Virus record (IMG/VR): IMGVR_UViG_3300033141_003329
Coordinates: 1-38,078 of that record
Source: a virus
Reading direction: 5' to 3' (one strand)
DNA: 38,078 nucleotides
This document shows, piece by piece, positions 28,544 to 35,725 of this stretch (positions are counted from its first letter, which is position 1; each line of letters opens with the position of its first letter). A program made the position numbers and the translations under genes. The notes under the pieces are model-generated. The model had not been told where the DNA came from, ran no database searches, and saw only the letters and a list, made by a program, of their open reading frames with translations.

Positions 28544-28747
28544 ATGTCATCCTTCTACGCGATCTGCCCCAGCTGCAATCGGCCCTCACAGATGGTCTTC
28601 ACCGGTGAGCAAGAAGGCTTTGAGGACCTGCCCTCCGTCTCCCTCTACAACTGCCAGGCCTGCGGCTCGACCGTCAGCCTGCGCAGCATCCAGCGCCTGC
28701 AGCATCAGCCCCACATCGCCCCATTGGCAAAAGGAGCCCGACTGTGA
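28544..28747 (+). CDS. zinc-ribbon-like small protein (67 aa)
   Basis: ATG 28544 lies four bases after the RHH stop. CPSC (9-12) and CQAC (~36-39) make a four-cysteine zinc site in a small ribbon. The tail is basic. The gene overlaps the next start by a few bases. Zinc ribbons of this kind in phage early regions usually bind nucleic acid or host enzymes; no specific role is visible. Confidence 0.65.
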   Translation: MSSFYAICPSCNRPSQMVFTGEQEGFEDLPSVSLYNCQACGSTVSLRSIQRLQHQPHIAPLAKGARL

Positions 28748-29082
28748 CCGATACCCCTACCCTCTGGCCCAACGCCCACTGCGCAAGCAGCCCCTGGGGC
28801 TGCGACAACGACTCTGGCCACATCAGCGCCCGGCCCAACTACTGCCAGCACTGCGGCCAACCCGACATCTATCCCATCCTCGTCACACCGGCAACGCACA
28901 TCCACCTCTGCCCGCGCTGCATCCAGCAACTCGTGCGTGGTCAGCTCTCTCTCCACAGCAAAACGGCCCTGCAATCCGCACGCGACTGCATGGCCATGCT
29001 CATCTCCGGTGGCCCCCGGGGCCCCTGGCCCCACTATCAGACCTCCCTCGTCTGGGAACAGCCCCAGACGGGAGCGGCCTGA
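28744..29082 (+). CDS. Cys/His-rich small protein (112 aa)
   Basis: GTG 28744 overlaps the previous stop. Cysteines pair as C-x6-C, YCQHCGQ and LCPRC, suggesting one or two zinc sites. A helical middle (KTALQSARDCMAMLI) and an aromatic tail follow. The early-region position suggests a host-takeover protein. No family recognised. Confidence 0.6.
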   Translation: MTDTPTLWPNAHCASSPWGCDNDSGHISARPNYCQHCGQPDIYPILVTPATHIHLCPRCIQQLVRGQLSLHSKTALQSARDCMAMLISGGPRGPWPHYQTSLVWEQPQTGAA

Positions 29083-29107
29083 CAACCGCTCCACTCCTTT
29101 CTCCATA

Positions 29108-29138
29108 GGCGGGGTCGGTAGGTCAGGCCGTCCCCGCC
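29108..29138 (+). promoter_or_regulatory. hairpin ahead of the 40-aa gene
   Basis: GGCGGGG (29108-29114) and CCCCGCC (29132-29138) pair, extended to 11 bp with one mismatch (GGCGGGGTCGG / CCGTCCCCGCC). There is no T-run; it is an attenuator-like structure between small early genes. Confidence 0.45.
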
Positions 29139-29165
29139 ACGAACACACCACCCGCGGGAGGAACG

Positions 29166-29288
29166 ATGATACAAACCTTGGTAGAACTAGCCCGAACGCT
29201 GCGTGCCTGGTGCCACCGCGAGGGAGACCTCATCGGCCTCCTGCGATCGAGGTACCAGGTCAGCAGCGGTCAGGTCCTCATCGAATAG
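29166..29288 (+). CDS. small protein of unknown function (40 aa)
   Basis: ATG 29166 has GGGAGGAACG directly upstream, one of the best ribosome sites in the region. The product is a helix (MIQTLVELARTLRAWCHREG) followed by a short basic strand part (LIGLLRSRYQVSSGQVLIE). It is followed at once by a strong terminator, so it closes the first early transcription unit. Confidence 0.55.
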   Translation: MIQTLVELARTLRAWCHREGDLIGLLRSRYQVSSGQVLIE

Positions 29289-29293
29289 AAACA

Positions 29294-29338
29294 GTCCGGC
29301 GAGCAGATCTAGTGGATCCGCTCGCCGGACTACCTTTT
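29294..29338 (+). terminator. rho-independent terminator
   Basis: GTCCGGCGAGC (29294-29304) and GCTCGCCGGAC (29320-29330) make a perfect 11-bp stem followed by TACCTTTT. It ends the early operon that began at 28301. Confidence 0.8.
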
Positions 29339-29438
29339 CTGCAGGAGGTGCATAGACCACAACGCCCACAAACCCATAGTGGTGTCTCCCACCAACGCAA
29401 CTACATCAGACGAGCAACGCAACAAAGGAACCCGAACC

Positions 29439-29624
29439 ATGGCCCGACAACTGACCCAACTAGACCAACTCTGTTTCCAATGCACCCTCGACGAATGCGA
29501 CGAAAATAGCCCCCTCTGCCCGAGGCGGCAAGCGCGTGAGGCCGAACGGGCCCAGCAGCAAGACCATCACCGCCACTGGAAACAGCAGTACCGAGCACAA
29601 CAACGAACCGCATCGCCATCATAA
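29439..29624 (+). CDS. small Cys-rich protein (61 aa)
   Basis: ATG 29439 has AAAGGAA upstream. The N-terminal half contains four cysteines (CFQCTLDECDENSPLC), a probable zinc site, and the rest is a Gln/Arg-rich helix (REAERAQQQDHHRHWKQQYR). It looks like a small nucleic-acid-binding protein of the early region; no family recognised. Confidence 0.6.
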   Translation: MARQLTQLDQLCFQCTLDECDENSPLCPRRQAREAERAQQQDHHRHWKQQYRAQQRTASPS

Positions 29625-29674
29625 TCCAATACTACCACACCCCAATCCGCCTGTGATCACTTGGAGGCTTCTCA

Positions 29675-30010
29675 ATGGACCAATCGAGCAAAGACGAACT
29701 CATCACCGCCTCAGTCCTCGGCGGACTCAGCCAGGCCGTCGCCCACTGGTTCCCCTGGAACCGCGCCATCGGCAAGGAGCTGCAACCTCCCTGGACCTAC
29801 ATCATTGGCCTCACCCAGATCCTTGGCATCTATGCCACCTGGGCCACGCGCCGCCGGCGCATCACCGGCCGCGACGCCGTCACCGGCCTGCTCGCCATCA
29901 CCGCCGGCAGCGGCCTCTCCGTAGTCCTCGGCTACATCGTCGACTGGTGTTTCGGCAAGCGACTCGAGGAGCAAGTGCGGCAATGGGGACAGACCAAGCG
30001 ATCGCCGTAG
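29675..30010 (+). CDS. membrane protein (111 aa), two to three helices
   Basis: TTGGAGG precedes ATG 29675. Membrane segments are visible around PPWTYIIGLTQILGIYATWA and GLLAITAGSGLSVVLGYIV, separated by a basic loop (TRRRRITGRD); the N-terminal helix is weakly hydrophobic. It could be a holin or other membrane factor, but the lysis-type gene elsewhere in the window is not adjacent. It overlaps the next gene by 28 bases. Confidence 0.6.
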   Translation: MDQSSKDELITASVLGGLSQAVAHWFPWNRAIGKELQPPWTYIIGLTQILGIYATWATRRRRITGRDAVTGLLAITAGSGLSVVLGYIVDWCFGKRLEEQVRQWGQTKRSP

Positions 30011-30222
30011 TCGAAACCGAGCAGGCTGCCATCGCCCAAGCGCAAGGCGCGCTTGACGACCTCCAGCGCATCGCCATCATCCTCTGCTACAAACGCTGGT
30101 CAGTCGAGATCGCCGAACGCTACCAAGAGAACCTCCAGATCCTGGACACTGGCCTCAGCGCAGCACGCCGCTCCGTCGTCGCCGTCCGCAGTGTCGTCGC
30201 GGGCGCGCGTAAAAAGAAGTAG
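29983..30222 (+). CDS. small helical basic protein (79 aa)
   Basis: ATG 29983 overlaps the end of the membrane gene. The product is mostly helical (VVETEQAAIAQAQGALDDLQ onward), with a Lys-rich end (VVAGARKKK). The overlap suggests coupled expression with the membrane protein and perhaps a shared complex. The family is not known. Confidence 0.55.
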   Translation: MGTDQAIAVVETEQAAIAQAQGALDDLQRIAIILCYKRWSVEIAERYQENLQILDTGLSAARRSVVAVRSVVAGARKKK

Positions 30223-30243
30223 CCGATAAAGGAGACCTTCCGA

Positions 30244-30375
30244 ATGTTCCGATCTACGGTGGCCGGGCCTAGTCCGTGCTCACCTGCCCCACCCGCTGGG
30301 GTCCGATGCGCCGTTCTCCTGGCCGCTGTGCATCTCGTGTATCATCGCGTGCTATGTCCCATCGTGTACGTGTGA
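30244..30375 (+). CDS. possible small peptide (43 aa)
   Basis: AAAGGAGA precedes ATG 30244 by nine bases. The frame gives a Pro/Cys stretch followed by a hydrophobic helix (AVLLAAVHLVYHRVLCPIVY). It ends two bases before the -35 of the replication promoter. It may be a small membrane peptide or simply leader sequence. Confidence 0.35.
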   Translation: MFRSTVAGPSPCSPAPPAGVRCAVLLAAVHLVYHRVLCPIVYV

Positions 30376-30424
30376 GTTGATACGCGCCGGGCCTATGTCC
30401 TATATTCTAGGTTATCGGACATAG
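30352..30424 (+). promoter_or_regulatory. replication promoter with CTATGTCC operators
   Basis: TTGATA (30377-30382), an 18-base spacer and TATATT (30401-30406) form a promoter. CTATGTCC occurs at 30352-30359 and 30393-30400, and its inverse GGACATAG at 30417-30424, so an inverted pair brackets the -10 and start. A repressor or replication initiator could bind here. A further hairpin ATGGGGG/CCCCCAT (30432-30450) lies downstream in the ~100-base leader before the primase gene. Confidence 0.55.
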
Positions 30425-30522
30425 AGATCCATGGGGGACCCACCCCCATCAAAATTCCGAACTTCTATCTGGGCGCCGGGTGCGCGCCTGGTAATTGCAG
30501 CAACGGGAAAACCGAGGTAGTT

Positions 30523-33258
30523 ATGGCCGACGTCGAGGAACTCAAGGGGCGGGTAGACCTGCGCACATTGTGCGAGCGCAGGTGGGGAATGCGGTTTTCA
30601 TATGCTGGTCGCGGGCGCCTCAAGGCGCGTTGCCCGCTGCACAACGAAAAGACGCCCTCATTCATTCTGTACGAGGATGGCGGGTGGTTCTGCTTTGGCC
30701 AGTGCAACAAGGGGGGCGATGTGTTCGACCTCGTGGAGGCCAAGGAGCACCTGGATTTCCGAGATGCGCTACGGGTGGTGGCGGACGCGGCGGGGATCGA
30801 GCTGCAATCGTTCGACGAGGGCGACCGGCAGGCGTACCGGGAGCGGCGCGCGGCGGCGACGACGCTCCGGACGGCGATGGGGATCTTGGAGCGCCAGCTG
30901 TGGGGCAAGCCGGAGGCGTTGGGGTACTGTCATAGCCGTGGGTGGACGGATGAGACGATCAAGGCGGCTCATTTGGGGTACGCGGCGGGGCGCGAAACGT
31001 TGCGCCGGGCGCTTGCTGCTGCTGGGGTGGATCTGCGGGCGAAGGTTGCGCAGGCGCCGCTGGCGATTCCGGAGGGGATGCTGGTGTACCCGCATATCGA
31101 GCGGGGCCGGGTGACGTATTTGAGCGGGAGGCTCGCGAGCCGGGAGCGCAAGGGACACTACAACCCCCCCACTGAGGTGGCGGGGCCGAGGCAGGTGTAT
31201 TGGAACTGGGTGTCGGGGCCAGAGGTGGTGGTGGTCGAGGGGCAGGCGGATGCGATCACGTTGGGGCAGTGGGGAATCCCAGCGGTGGCGATGGCGGGGT
31301 GCGGCCTGGCTGCTGCTGCTGAGCGCGGGGCGCTGGGCAGGCTGGCCAAGGCGACGGTGGTGACGGTGTGGCCTGACGCGGACGGCAGGACGGACGTGAC
31401 GGGCCTGGGGAGCGCGTTGGGGCCGCTGCTGCGGGTGACTGCTGCTCCTCCGGGGGATGCGAAGGACGCGAACGATTGGCTGCAGGCAGGGGCGACGGCG
31501 GAAGAGGCTGAGGAGCTCTTGGACCAGGCGGAGCCGTGGGTGCTGCTGCTGGCCAGGGATGCGGGGCGGGCGCAGAATGGGAACCGGGAGAGCGAGCTGC
31601 GCCAGGTGTTTGCCGAGATCGCCAAGTTGGACGAGTTTTCGGTGGCGACGTATCGGCAACGGCTGTGCGAGGTGATGGGGTTGGGGGTCAGGCAGTTCAA
31701 TGGGCTGCTCAAATCACTACGCGAAGAGGCAGCGAAGAGTCAGTCGGCGGCTGAGGGGTCGGTGCTGCCGGTGTCGATGGTGGGCGGGTACATCAATGAT
31801 ACCTTGTTCGAGTTGGTGTACGAGATGCCGGAGGACAGCCAGGGGGTGAACGGATACGCCGGCGGGAAAACGTGGTTTGCGGTGCGGACGCCGGAGGGGG
31901 AGATCACACGGATGGAGGCGATCGAGACGGACTATGGGGTGCGGTACGTACCGATTCTGCCCAGCAAGTTTCTGGCGGAGAGGATCGTCGAGTTTCCTTC
32001 GGCGATCGGCCCGGTCAAGTCGAGCCGAGAGTTGGTGACGTTGATCCGGCAGACGATCCACAAGTACGTCGAGATTGATATGTTTTTCGAGACGCTGGCG
32101 GCATACTATGTGCTGTTTACGTGGCTGTATGACTGTTTCAATACGGTGCCCTACCTGCGGGCGCTGGGTGACTATGGGACGGGGAAGAGCCGGATGAAGG
32201 ACGTGATCGGGGCGATGTGCTACCGGCCGATCAAGGCGAATGCAGGGGCAACGATCTCGCCGATTTTCAGGACGCTGGACCGATTCAGGGGGACGCTGCT
32301 GTTCGACGAAGGCGATTTCAGGTACAGCGACGAGAGCAATGATTTTGTAAAATTGTTCAACGTCGGATACCAGCGCCGACAGGGGGTGATTCTGCGCGCG
32401 GGGGCCAAGGAGACGGGATTCGATCCAGAGGTGTTTGTGGTGTACGGCCCCAAGATTTTGGCGACGCGGCGCGAATTCGAGGACAAGGCGTTGGAGAGCC
32501 GGTGTCTGACGAAACGGATGGAGGCGGGGTTGACCCGAGAGGACATTCCGCTGGAGATGCCAAACGCGTATTATGACGAAGAGGCGCCGGCGATCCGGAA
32601 TATGTTGCTACGGTACAGGTTGACACATTGGAAACCAGCGATGGAGCCAGACGAGCGGGATCTGGACCGGTCGATCGAGCCGCGGTTGAACCAGGTGACG
32701 ATGCCGTTAAAGGCGATCGTCGACGAGCCAGAGTTGAGGGAGGAGATCAACCGCTTCATCCAGGAATACAACCGGGAGCTGATCGCGGACCGGGGGCTGA
32801 CGGCGGCGAGCAAGGCGCTGGAGGTGATCCTGGCGCTGGGCGAGGGGGGCGATCTGACGATGAAGGCGATCTGCGACCGGGTGAACGCGCTGATGGACTA
32901 TGAGAATTATGGCGAGGAGGCGGATGAGGAGGACGAGGGCCGCCGGAACCGCAAGCGGATGACAGCGCGGGGGGTGGGGGCGATCTGTAAGAACAAGCTG
33001 GGCCTGCAGCGGAGGCGCGAGGCGAAGAGCCGGCGGTATTCGCTGGTGTGGGACGAACACCGGATCCGGGCGCTGCAGAAACGATTTGGGTTGGATGAGG
33101 AGCTGCTCACGCAGACGCGGTTGACGTTGGATGCGGCGTCGCTGGCTACGCCGGAACGGGAGGAGCCTCGTTTGCCGTTCCCGGATGATGAGGCCCCCCA
33201 CCCGACCTCCCCGCCTGAAGCTGGGGGAGGGAAAGAGCGGGAGGAGTTTTACTTTTGA
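30523..33258 (+). CDS. primase-helicase (CHC2 zinc finger, TOPRIM, P-loop ATPase; 911 aa)
   Basis: Residues 1-95 form a DnaG-type zinc domain with C37, H40, C57 and C61 (CPLH and CFGQC; the second pair is C-x3-C rather than the usual C-x2-C). A TOPRIM core follows (VVVVEGQADAI at 235-245, DADG at 285-288). The C-terminal half has an ATPase with Walker A GDYGTGKS (549-556) and Walker B LLFDEGDF (592-599), not of the DnaB type. Together they suggest primer synthesis coupled to unwinding at the phage origin. The last ~20 residues (from APHPTSPPEAGGGKE) are read from a family-B palindrome. It is followed by a coupled small gene and the origin-like region. Confidence 0.88.
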   Translation: MADVEELKGRVDLRTLCERRWGMRFSYAGRGRLKARCPLHNEKTPSFILYEDGGWFCFGQCNKGGDVFDLVEAKEHLDFRDALRVVADAAGIELQSFDEGDRQAYRERRAAATTLRTAMGILERQLWGKPEALGYCHSRGWTDETIKAAHLGYAAGRETLRRALAAAGVDLRAKVAQAPLAIPEGMLVYPHIERGRVTYLSGRLASRERKGHYNPPTEVAGPRQVYWNWVSGPEVVVVEGQADAITLGQWGIPAVAMAGCGLAAAAERGALGRLAKATVVTVWPDADGRTDVTGLGSALGPLLRVTAAPPGDAKDANDWLQAGATAEEAEELLDQAEPWVLLLARDAGRAQNGNRESELRQVFAEIAKLDEFSVATYRQRLCEVMGLGVRQFNGLLKSLREEAAKSQSAAEGSVLPVSMVGGYINDTLFELVYEMPEDSQGVNGYAGGKTWFAVRTPEGEITRMEAIETDYGVRYVPILPSKFLAERIVEFPSAIGPVKSSRELVTLIRQTIHKYVEIDMFFETLAAYYVLFTWLYDCFNTVPYLRALGDYGTGKSRMKDVIGAMCYRPIKANAGATISPIFRTLDRFRGTLLFDEGDFRYSDESNDFVKLFNVGYQRRQGVILRAGAKETGFDPEVFVVYGPKILATRREFEDKALESRCLTKRMEAGLTREDIPLEMPNAYYDEEAPAIRNMLLRYRLTHWKPAMEPDERDLDRSIEPRLNQVTMPLKAIVDEPELREEINRFIQEYNRELIADRGLTAASKALEVILALGEGGDLTMKAICDRVNALMDYENYGEEADEEDEGRRNRKRMTARGVGAICKNKLGLQRRREAKSRRYSLVWDEHRIRALQKRFGLDEELLTQTRLTLDAASLATPEREEPRLPFPDDEAPHPTSPPEAGGGKEREEFYF
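33196..33240. repeat. GC-rich palindromic repeat, family B, at the primase 3' end
   Basis: CCCACCCGACCTCCCCGCC and AGCTGGGGGAGGGAAAG form an imperfect palindrome that is translated as the end of the primase-helicase. The reading frame stays open through it. Confidence 0.6.
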
Positions 33259-33593
33259 GCGAGAGTGAGCGGTTGGAGGAGTATTTGGGGGCGCTGCGCT
33301 CGCAGGGGGTGCGGCTGACGGTGGAGGTGGTGGAGGGGGAGGAGCGGCTGAAGGCGAGCACGCCTCGGGGGGGGATGCGACAGCGGATGGTGGCGGCGAT
33401 CCAGAGGCTGCGGGGGAAGATATTGGAGCACGGGTACTGGTGGCGGGATGAAGACGGCCAGGTGACGTGGTGGGGGCGGTGCGCAGAGTGCGGGCAGTTG
33501 GTGCAGGGCGCTGGCCAGGGGTTGGAGCCGCCAGAGGCAGGGACGGTGGTGTGTGGGTGGTGCTATGCTGCGAAACGTTCGAAACGTTCGTAA
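33255..33593 (+). CDS. TubC-like helical domain plus zinc ribbon (112 aa)
   Basis: TTG 33255 overlaps the primase stop and has GGGAGGAG upstream. Residues ~5-60 (YLGALRSQGVRLTVEVVEGE, then MRQRMVAAIQRLRGKILEHG) resemble the TubC-type N-terminal domain often encoded beside phage and plasmid primases. CAEC and CGWC (~75-104) form a zinc ribbon. It is likely a replication accessory protein. Its final codons (KRSKRS) are read from 9-bp AACGTT iterons of the origin-like region. Confidence 0.65.
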   Translation: MSESERLEEYLGALRSQGVRLTVEVVEGEERLKASTPRGGMRQRMVAAIQRLRGKILEHGYWWRDEDGQVTWWGRCAECGQLVQGAGQGLEPPEAGTVVCGWCYAAKRSKRS

Positions 33594-33704
33594 CGTTGGC
33601 CGGGGACTAGGGGGGTAAAATAAATGTTTTTCGGGTTTTTGGAAATTACAAATATTTTTAGGGGGTTGGCTCCGGAGAACGTTACGAACGTTACGAACGT
33701 TACG
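33572..33704. other. origin-like core: AT-rich segment between two 3 x 9-bp iteron arrays
   Basis: Three 9-mers centred on AACGTT (33572-33598, GAAACGTTC twice then GTAACGTTG) precede an AT-rich stretch (33616-33660), unique in this GC-rich window. Three perfect copies of AACGTTACG follow (33678-33704). Further AACGTT sites lie at 33828, 33836 and 33909. Iterons next to an AT-rich unwinding element directly after the primase-helicase genes are the usual layout of a phage replication origin. Confidence 0.65.
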
Positions 33705-33712
33705 ATCTGGGA

Positions 33713-33797
33713 TGGAGAGATGCCTCGAGGGACTCGGCGGACCTCGGCATGACGGTCTTTGGGGGTGGGGATTGCTTCGCTACGCTCGCAATGACGG
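33713..33797 (+). repeat. dispersed palindromic repeats, family A, two variants
   Basis: A degenerate copy (GATGCCTCGAGGGACTCGG..., ending CGGCATGACGG, 33716-33755) is followed by the variant ATTGCTTCGCTACGCTCGCAATGACGG form (33771-33797), whose arms ATTGC/GCAAT form a stem. They lie inside the origin-like region. Confidence 0.8.
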
Positions 33798-33914
33798 TTT
33801 TGGGGTCGTTTGGTGGTCTTGGTACGTAACGTTGTAACGTTAAGAACATATATGTTGAGTTCAGCGGGATCGGGGATGCGATCGGGTGGAGGGGGGCGAG
33901 ATTTGCGAAACGTT

Positions 33915-34058
33915 CGAAACGTGTCATGTAGTGACACGTTTCGCAAGAGGTGTCTTGCGTGTGTGACACGTTTCGCAAGAGGTGTCTTGCGTGTGTGACA
34001 CGTTTCGCAAGAGGTGTCTTGCGTGTGTGACACGTTTCGCAAAGAGGACTTTGCGAGG
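33915..34058 (+). repeat. 32-bp tandem hairpin array with leading inverted repeat
   Basis: Four tandem 32-bp units start at 33931, 33963, 33995 and 34027. Units 1-3 are identical; each has a stem CGCAAGA-GGTG-TCTTGCG. Unit 4 is diverged but keeps its stem by compensating changes (CGCAAAG-AGGA-CTTTGCG). Just upstream CGAAACGTGTCA (33915-33926) is inverted to TGACACGTTTCG (33932-33943). There are no spacers, so it is not a CRISPR array. It may be part of the origin or a multi-hairpin leader of the next operon. Confidence 0.85.
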
Positions 34059-34095
34059 AAAACAGGTGGTTGACACGTCTCGGAAAGGAGGTCCG

Positions 34096-34197
34096 GTGAG
34101 TGTTTGGGTGACGATCGCGGTGGGAATCGGGTGTCTGTTTGTGGGGATGATGCTGGGGGTGCTGATGATGTGCATCCTGAATGTGTCACGGGGGTGA
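34096..34197 (+). CDS. single-pass membrane peptide (33 aa), possible small holin
   Basis: GTG 34096 has a near-perfect Shine-Dalgarno AAAGGAGGT (34084-34092). Almost the whole peptide is a membrane helix (VTIAVGIGCLFVGMMLGVLM) with a short basic end. It is coupled to the next gene (GTGA overlap), which is coupled to a glycosidase-like gene, so it may be the holin of a compact lysis cassette. Confidence 0.6.
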   Translation: MSVWVTIAVGIGCLFVGMMLGVLMMCILNVSRG

Positions 34198-34394
34198 GGG
34201 TGCGGCATTCGTCGTCGGGGCATCGGGGGTACTGGGTGCCAGGGACGGCATGGGAGCTGCGGGAGGCGCTGCGCAAGGCGGGGGTGCGGCGGATCAGCGG
34301 GCGGCCGCTGGGACGAGTGCGGAAGAGGCAGTTGGTGGCGGTGTGGTGCGCGATGATGGAGCGGCGGGAAGAAAGAGGAAAGGACCTAGCATGA
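34194..34394 (+). CDS. small basic protein (66 aa)
   Basis: GTG 34194 overlaps the stop of the membrane peptide. The product has a basic helical part with an Arg-rich loop (TAWELREALRKAGVRRISGR) and a second helix (VAVWCAMMERREE). It could bind nucleic acid. Its stop overlaps the start of the glycosidase-like gene. The family is not recognised. Confidence 0.5.
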   Translation: MRVRHSSSGHRGYWVPGTAWELREALRKAGVRRISGRPLGRVRKRQLVAVWCAMMERREERGKDLA

Positions 34395-35410
34395 CAAACT
34401 ACCTGCACGGTATGACGGGCGCGGGCGGGGCACACCTGATGGGTGACAAGCCCGGGTGGCTTCTTCTGATCAATGAGATTGGACGGGACCCGGCCAATAT
34501 ACACGGCGTCGACTTTAGGCCCTACGCGGATCGTGGGTTCTGGGTGATCAGCAGGCTGCAGAACGGCTGGGGCAGCGCAGGGACGATCCCGCTACCGGCC
34601 TACTATGCCGACTATGTGAAGCGAGCGATCAATTTTGTCCAGGCCAGCCCCGGTTGTCACGTATGGCAATGGGGCAACGAGTTGAACCATCCACAGGAGC
34701 GTGCAGAGTTCAAGCCGATCTACCCATCGGAGTACGCCCGGCTGTACTGCGAGATGTGGAGGCGATTGCACGACCTGCCTGGCCACGAAGAAGATCAGTT
34801 GATCACAGCACCCATTGCGCCTTGGAACAACCAGACCGCCTATCCCGCGAACCCGTCTGGTGACTGGATCGTCTATTTCCAGGACGTTCTGTCTCACATC
34901 ACGGACGAGATCGGGACCAAAGAGGGCGAGACGGTAGATGCCATTGGCCTCCACGCCTACACGCACGGCGTAAGTCCAGCGCTGATCACGAGCGAGCAGC
35001 GGATGGATCCCCCGTTCCAGGAGCGGAGGTTCCAGTTCCGCACCTACCAGGACTTTATGCTGGCCATCCCCGAGGCGTTGCGTCGGGTGCCGGTTCACAT
35101 CCTAGAGATCGACCAGGATGAGCCCTGGTGGGACGGGCAGAACGGATGGTCACCAGCTGCCATCACGGAGATCGGCAAGGGCTGGAATCAGACACCCGGC
35201 AACCAGCAGATCGTCTCGCTGGTATGGTTTCGGTGGGAGGGGGACAGGTGGCACATTGCCAACAAGCCCCGGCTCCAGGACGACATCCGCGCTGCTTTTG
35301 CTCTCGGTTACACGTGGGGGCAGGGGCCGCCAGTACCGTCGCCAAGCGTAACGTACCGCTGTCCTGGCTGTGGGCGAGAGATGGTGGTGCGAGTCAAGGA
35401 GGCAGGGTGA
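34391..35410 (+). CDS. TIM-barrel glycoside-hydrolase-like protein, candidate endolysin (339 aa)
   Basis: The pattern LHGMTGAGGAHLMGDKPGW, RLQNGWGSAGTIPLP, the probable acid/base in WGNELNHP (E97), HAYTHGVSP and the probable nucleophile in HILEIDQDEPW (E239) matches a clan GH-A-like domain I know from Chloroflexota and their phages. Two glutamates at strand ends are the expected catalytic pair. The C-terminus adds a short CPGCG motif. Position after a small membrane peptide suggests the lysis enzyme cutting the host cell wall sugar chain, but a virion-independent polysaccharide hydrolase is also possible. No signal peptide is visible, so it would need a holin for export. Confidence 0.65.
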   Translation: MTNYLHGMTGAGGAHLMGDKPGWLLLINEIGRDPANIHGVDFRPYADRGFWVISRLQNGWGSAGTIPLPAYYADYVKRAINFVQASPGCHVWQWGNELNHPQERAEFKPIYPSEYARLYCEMWRRLHDLPGHEEDQLITAPIAPWNNQTAYPANPSGDWIVYFQDVLSHITDEIGTKEGETVDAIGLHAYTHGVSPALITSEQRMDPPFQERRFQFRTYQDFMLAIPEALRRVPVHILEIDQDEPWWDGQNGWSPAAITEIGKGWNQTPGNQQIVSLVWFRWEGDRWHIANKPRLQDDIRAAFALGYTWGQGPPVPSPSVTYRCPGCGREMVVRVKEAG

Positions 35411-35637
35411 TGGATGTGGGGCGGTTGAGGCGGGTGGTGGAGCGGAATCGGCGGGTGGGTTGGGTGGCTGTGGTGATGACGACGGATGAGTTGGCGGGGT
35501 TGTTGGAGGTGATCGATGGGAAGGGAAAGGCAGGAGGCGGCGGAGCTGCGGGGGTTGCGGGAGTTGGTTCGGGAGCAGTTGCGGCAGTTGAACAAGGTAC
35601 GGGGGTTGGCGAGGAGGGCGCGGTTGGCGTTGTGTGA
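35410..35637 (+). CDS. small protein overlapping the next gene (75 aa)
   Basis: ATG 35410 overlaps the previous stop (TGATG). The first ~40 residues look real (MDVGRLRRVVERNRRVGWVA, then MTTDELAGLLEVIDG). The remainder (KGKAGGGGAAGVAGV...) is low-complexity and runs in a second frame of the following gene, which has the better coding look. A frameshift near 35515 would join the good part to the next gene; alternatively the two genes truly overlap by 122 bases. Confidence 0.45.
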   Translation: MDVGRLRRVVERNRRVGWVAVVMTTDELAGLLEVIDGKGKAGGGGAAGVAGVGSGAVAAVEQGTGVGEEGAVGVV

Positions 35638-35725
35638 CCATGATTTGGAGATGGTGCGCAACTTCCTGAGTCAGATCGCGGATGTTAGGTCGGGGGGGAG
35701 AGATTCCTCGAGGGACTCGGAATGA
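35516..35725 (+). CDS. small helical basic protein (69 aa)
   Basis: GGAGGTGATCG lies directly before ATG 35516, the best anti-16S match in the window. The product is helical and basic (EAAELRGLRELVREQLRQLN, then RRARLALCDHDLEMVRNFLS). Its last residues (DSSRDSE) and stop are read from a family-A repeat, as in the small terminase. The family is not known. Confidence 0.6.
   Translation: MGRERQEAAELRGLRELVREQLRQLNKVRGLARRARLALCDHDLEMVRNFLSQIADVRSGGRDSSRDSE

Noticed and set aside
33931-34058. CRISPR array
   Set aside because: The units are contiguous with no spacers and there are only four. No cas genes are present.
33563-34504. Minus-strand open frame with repeated Cys-rich motif (QDTSCETC repeats)
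   Set aside because: The apparent Cys repeats are just the 32-bp tandem array translated, as its length and open frames create periodic peptides. The frame also crosses the iterons and the AT-rich segment.
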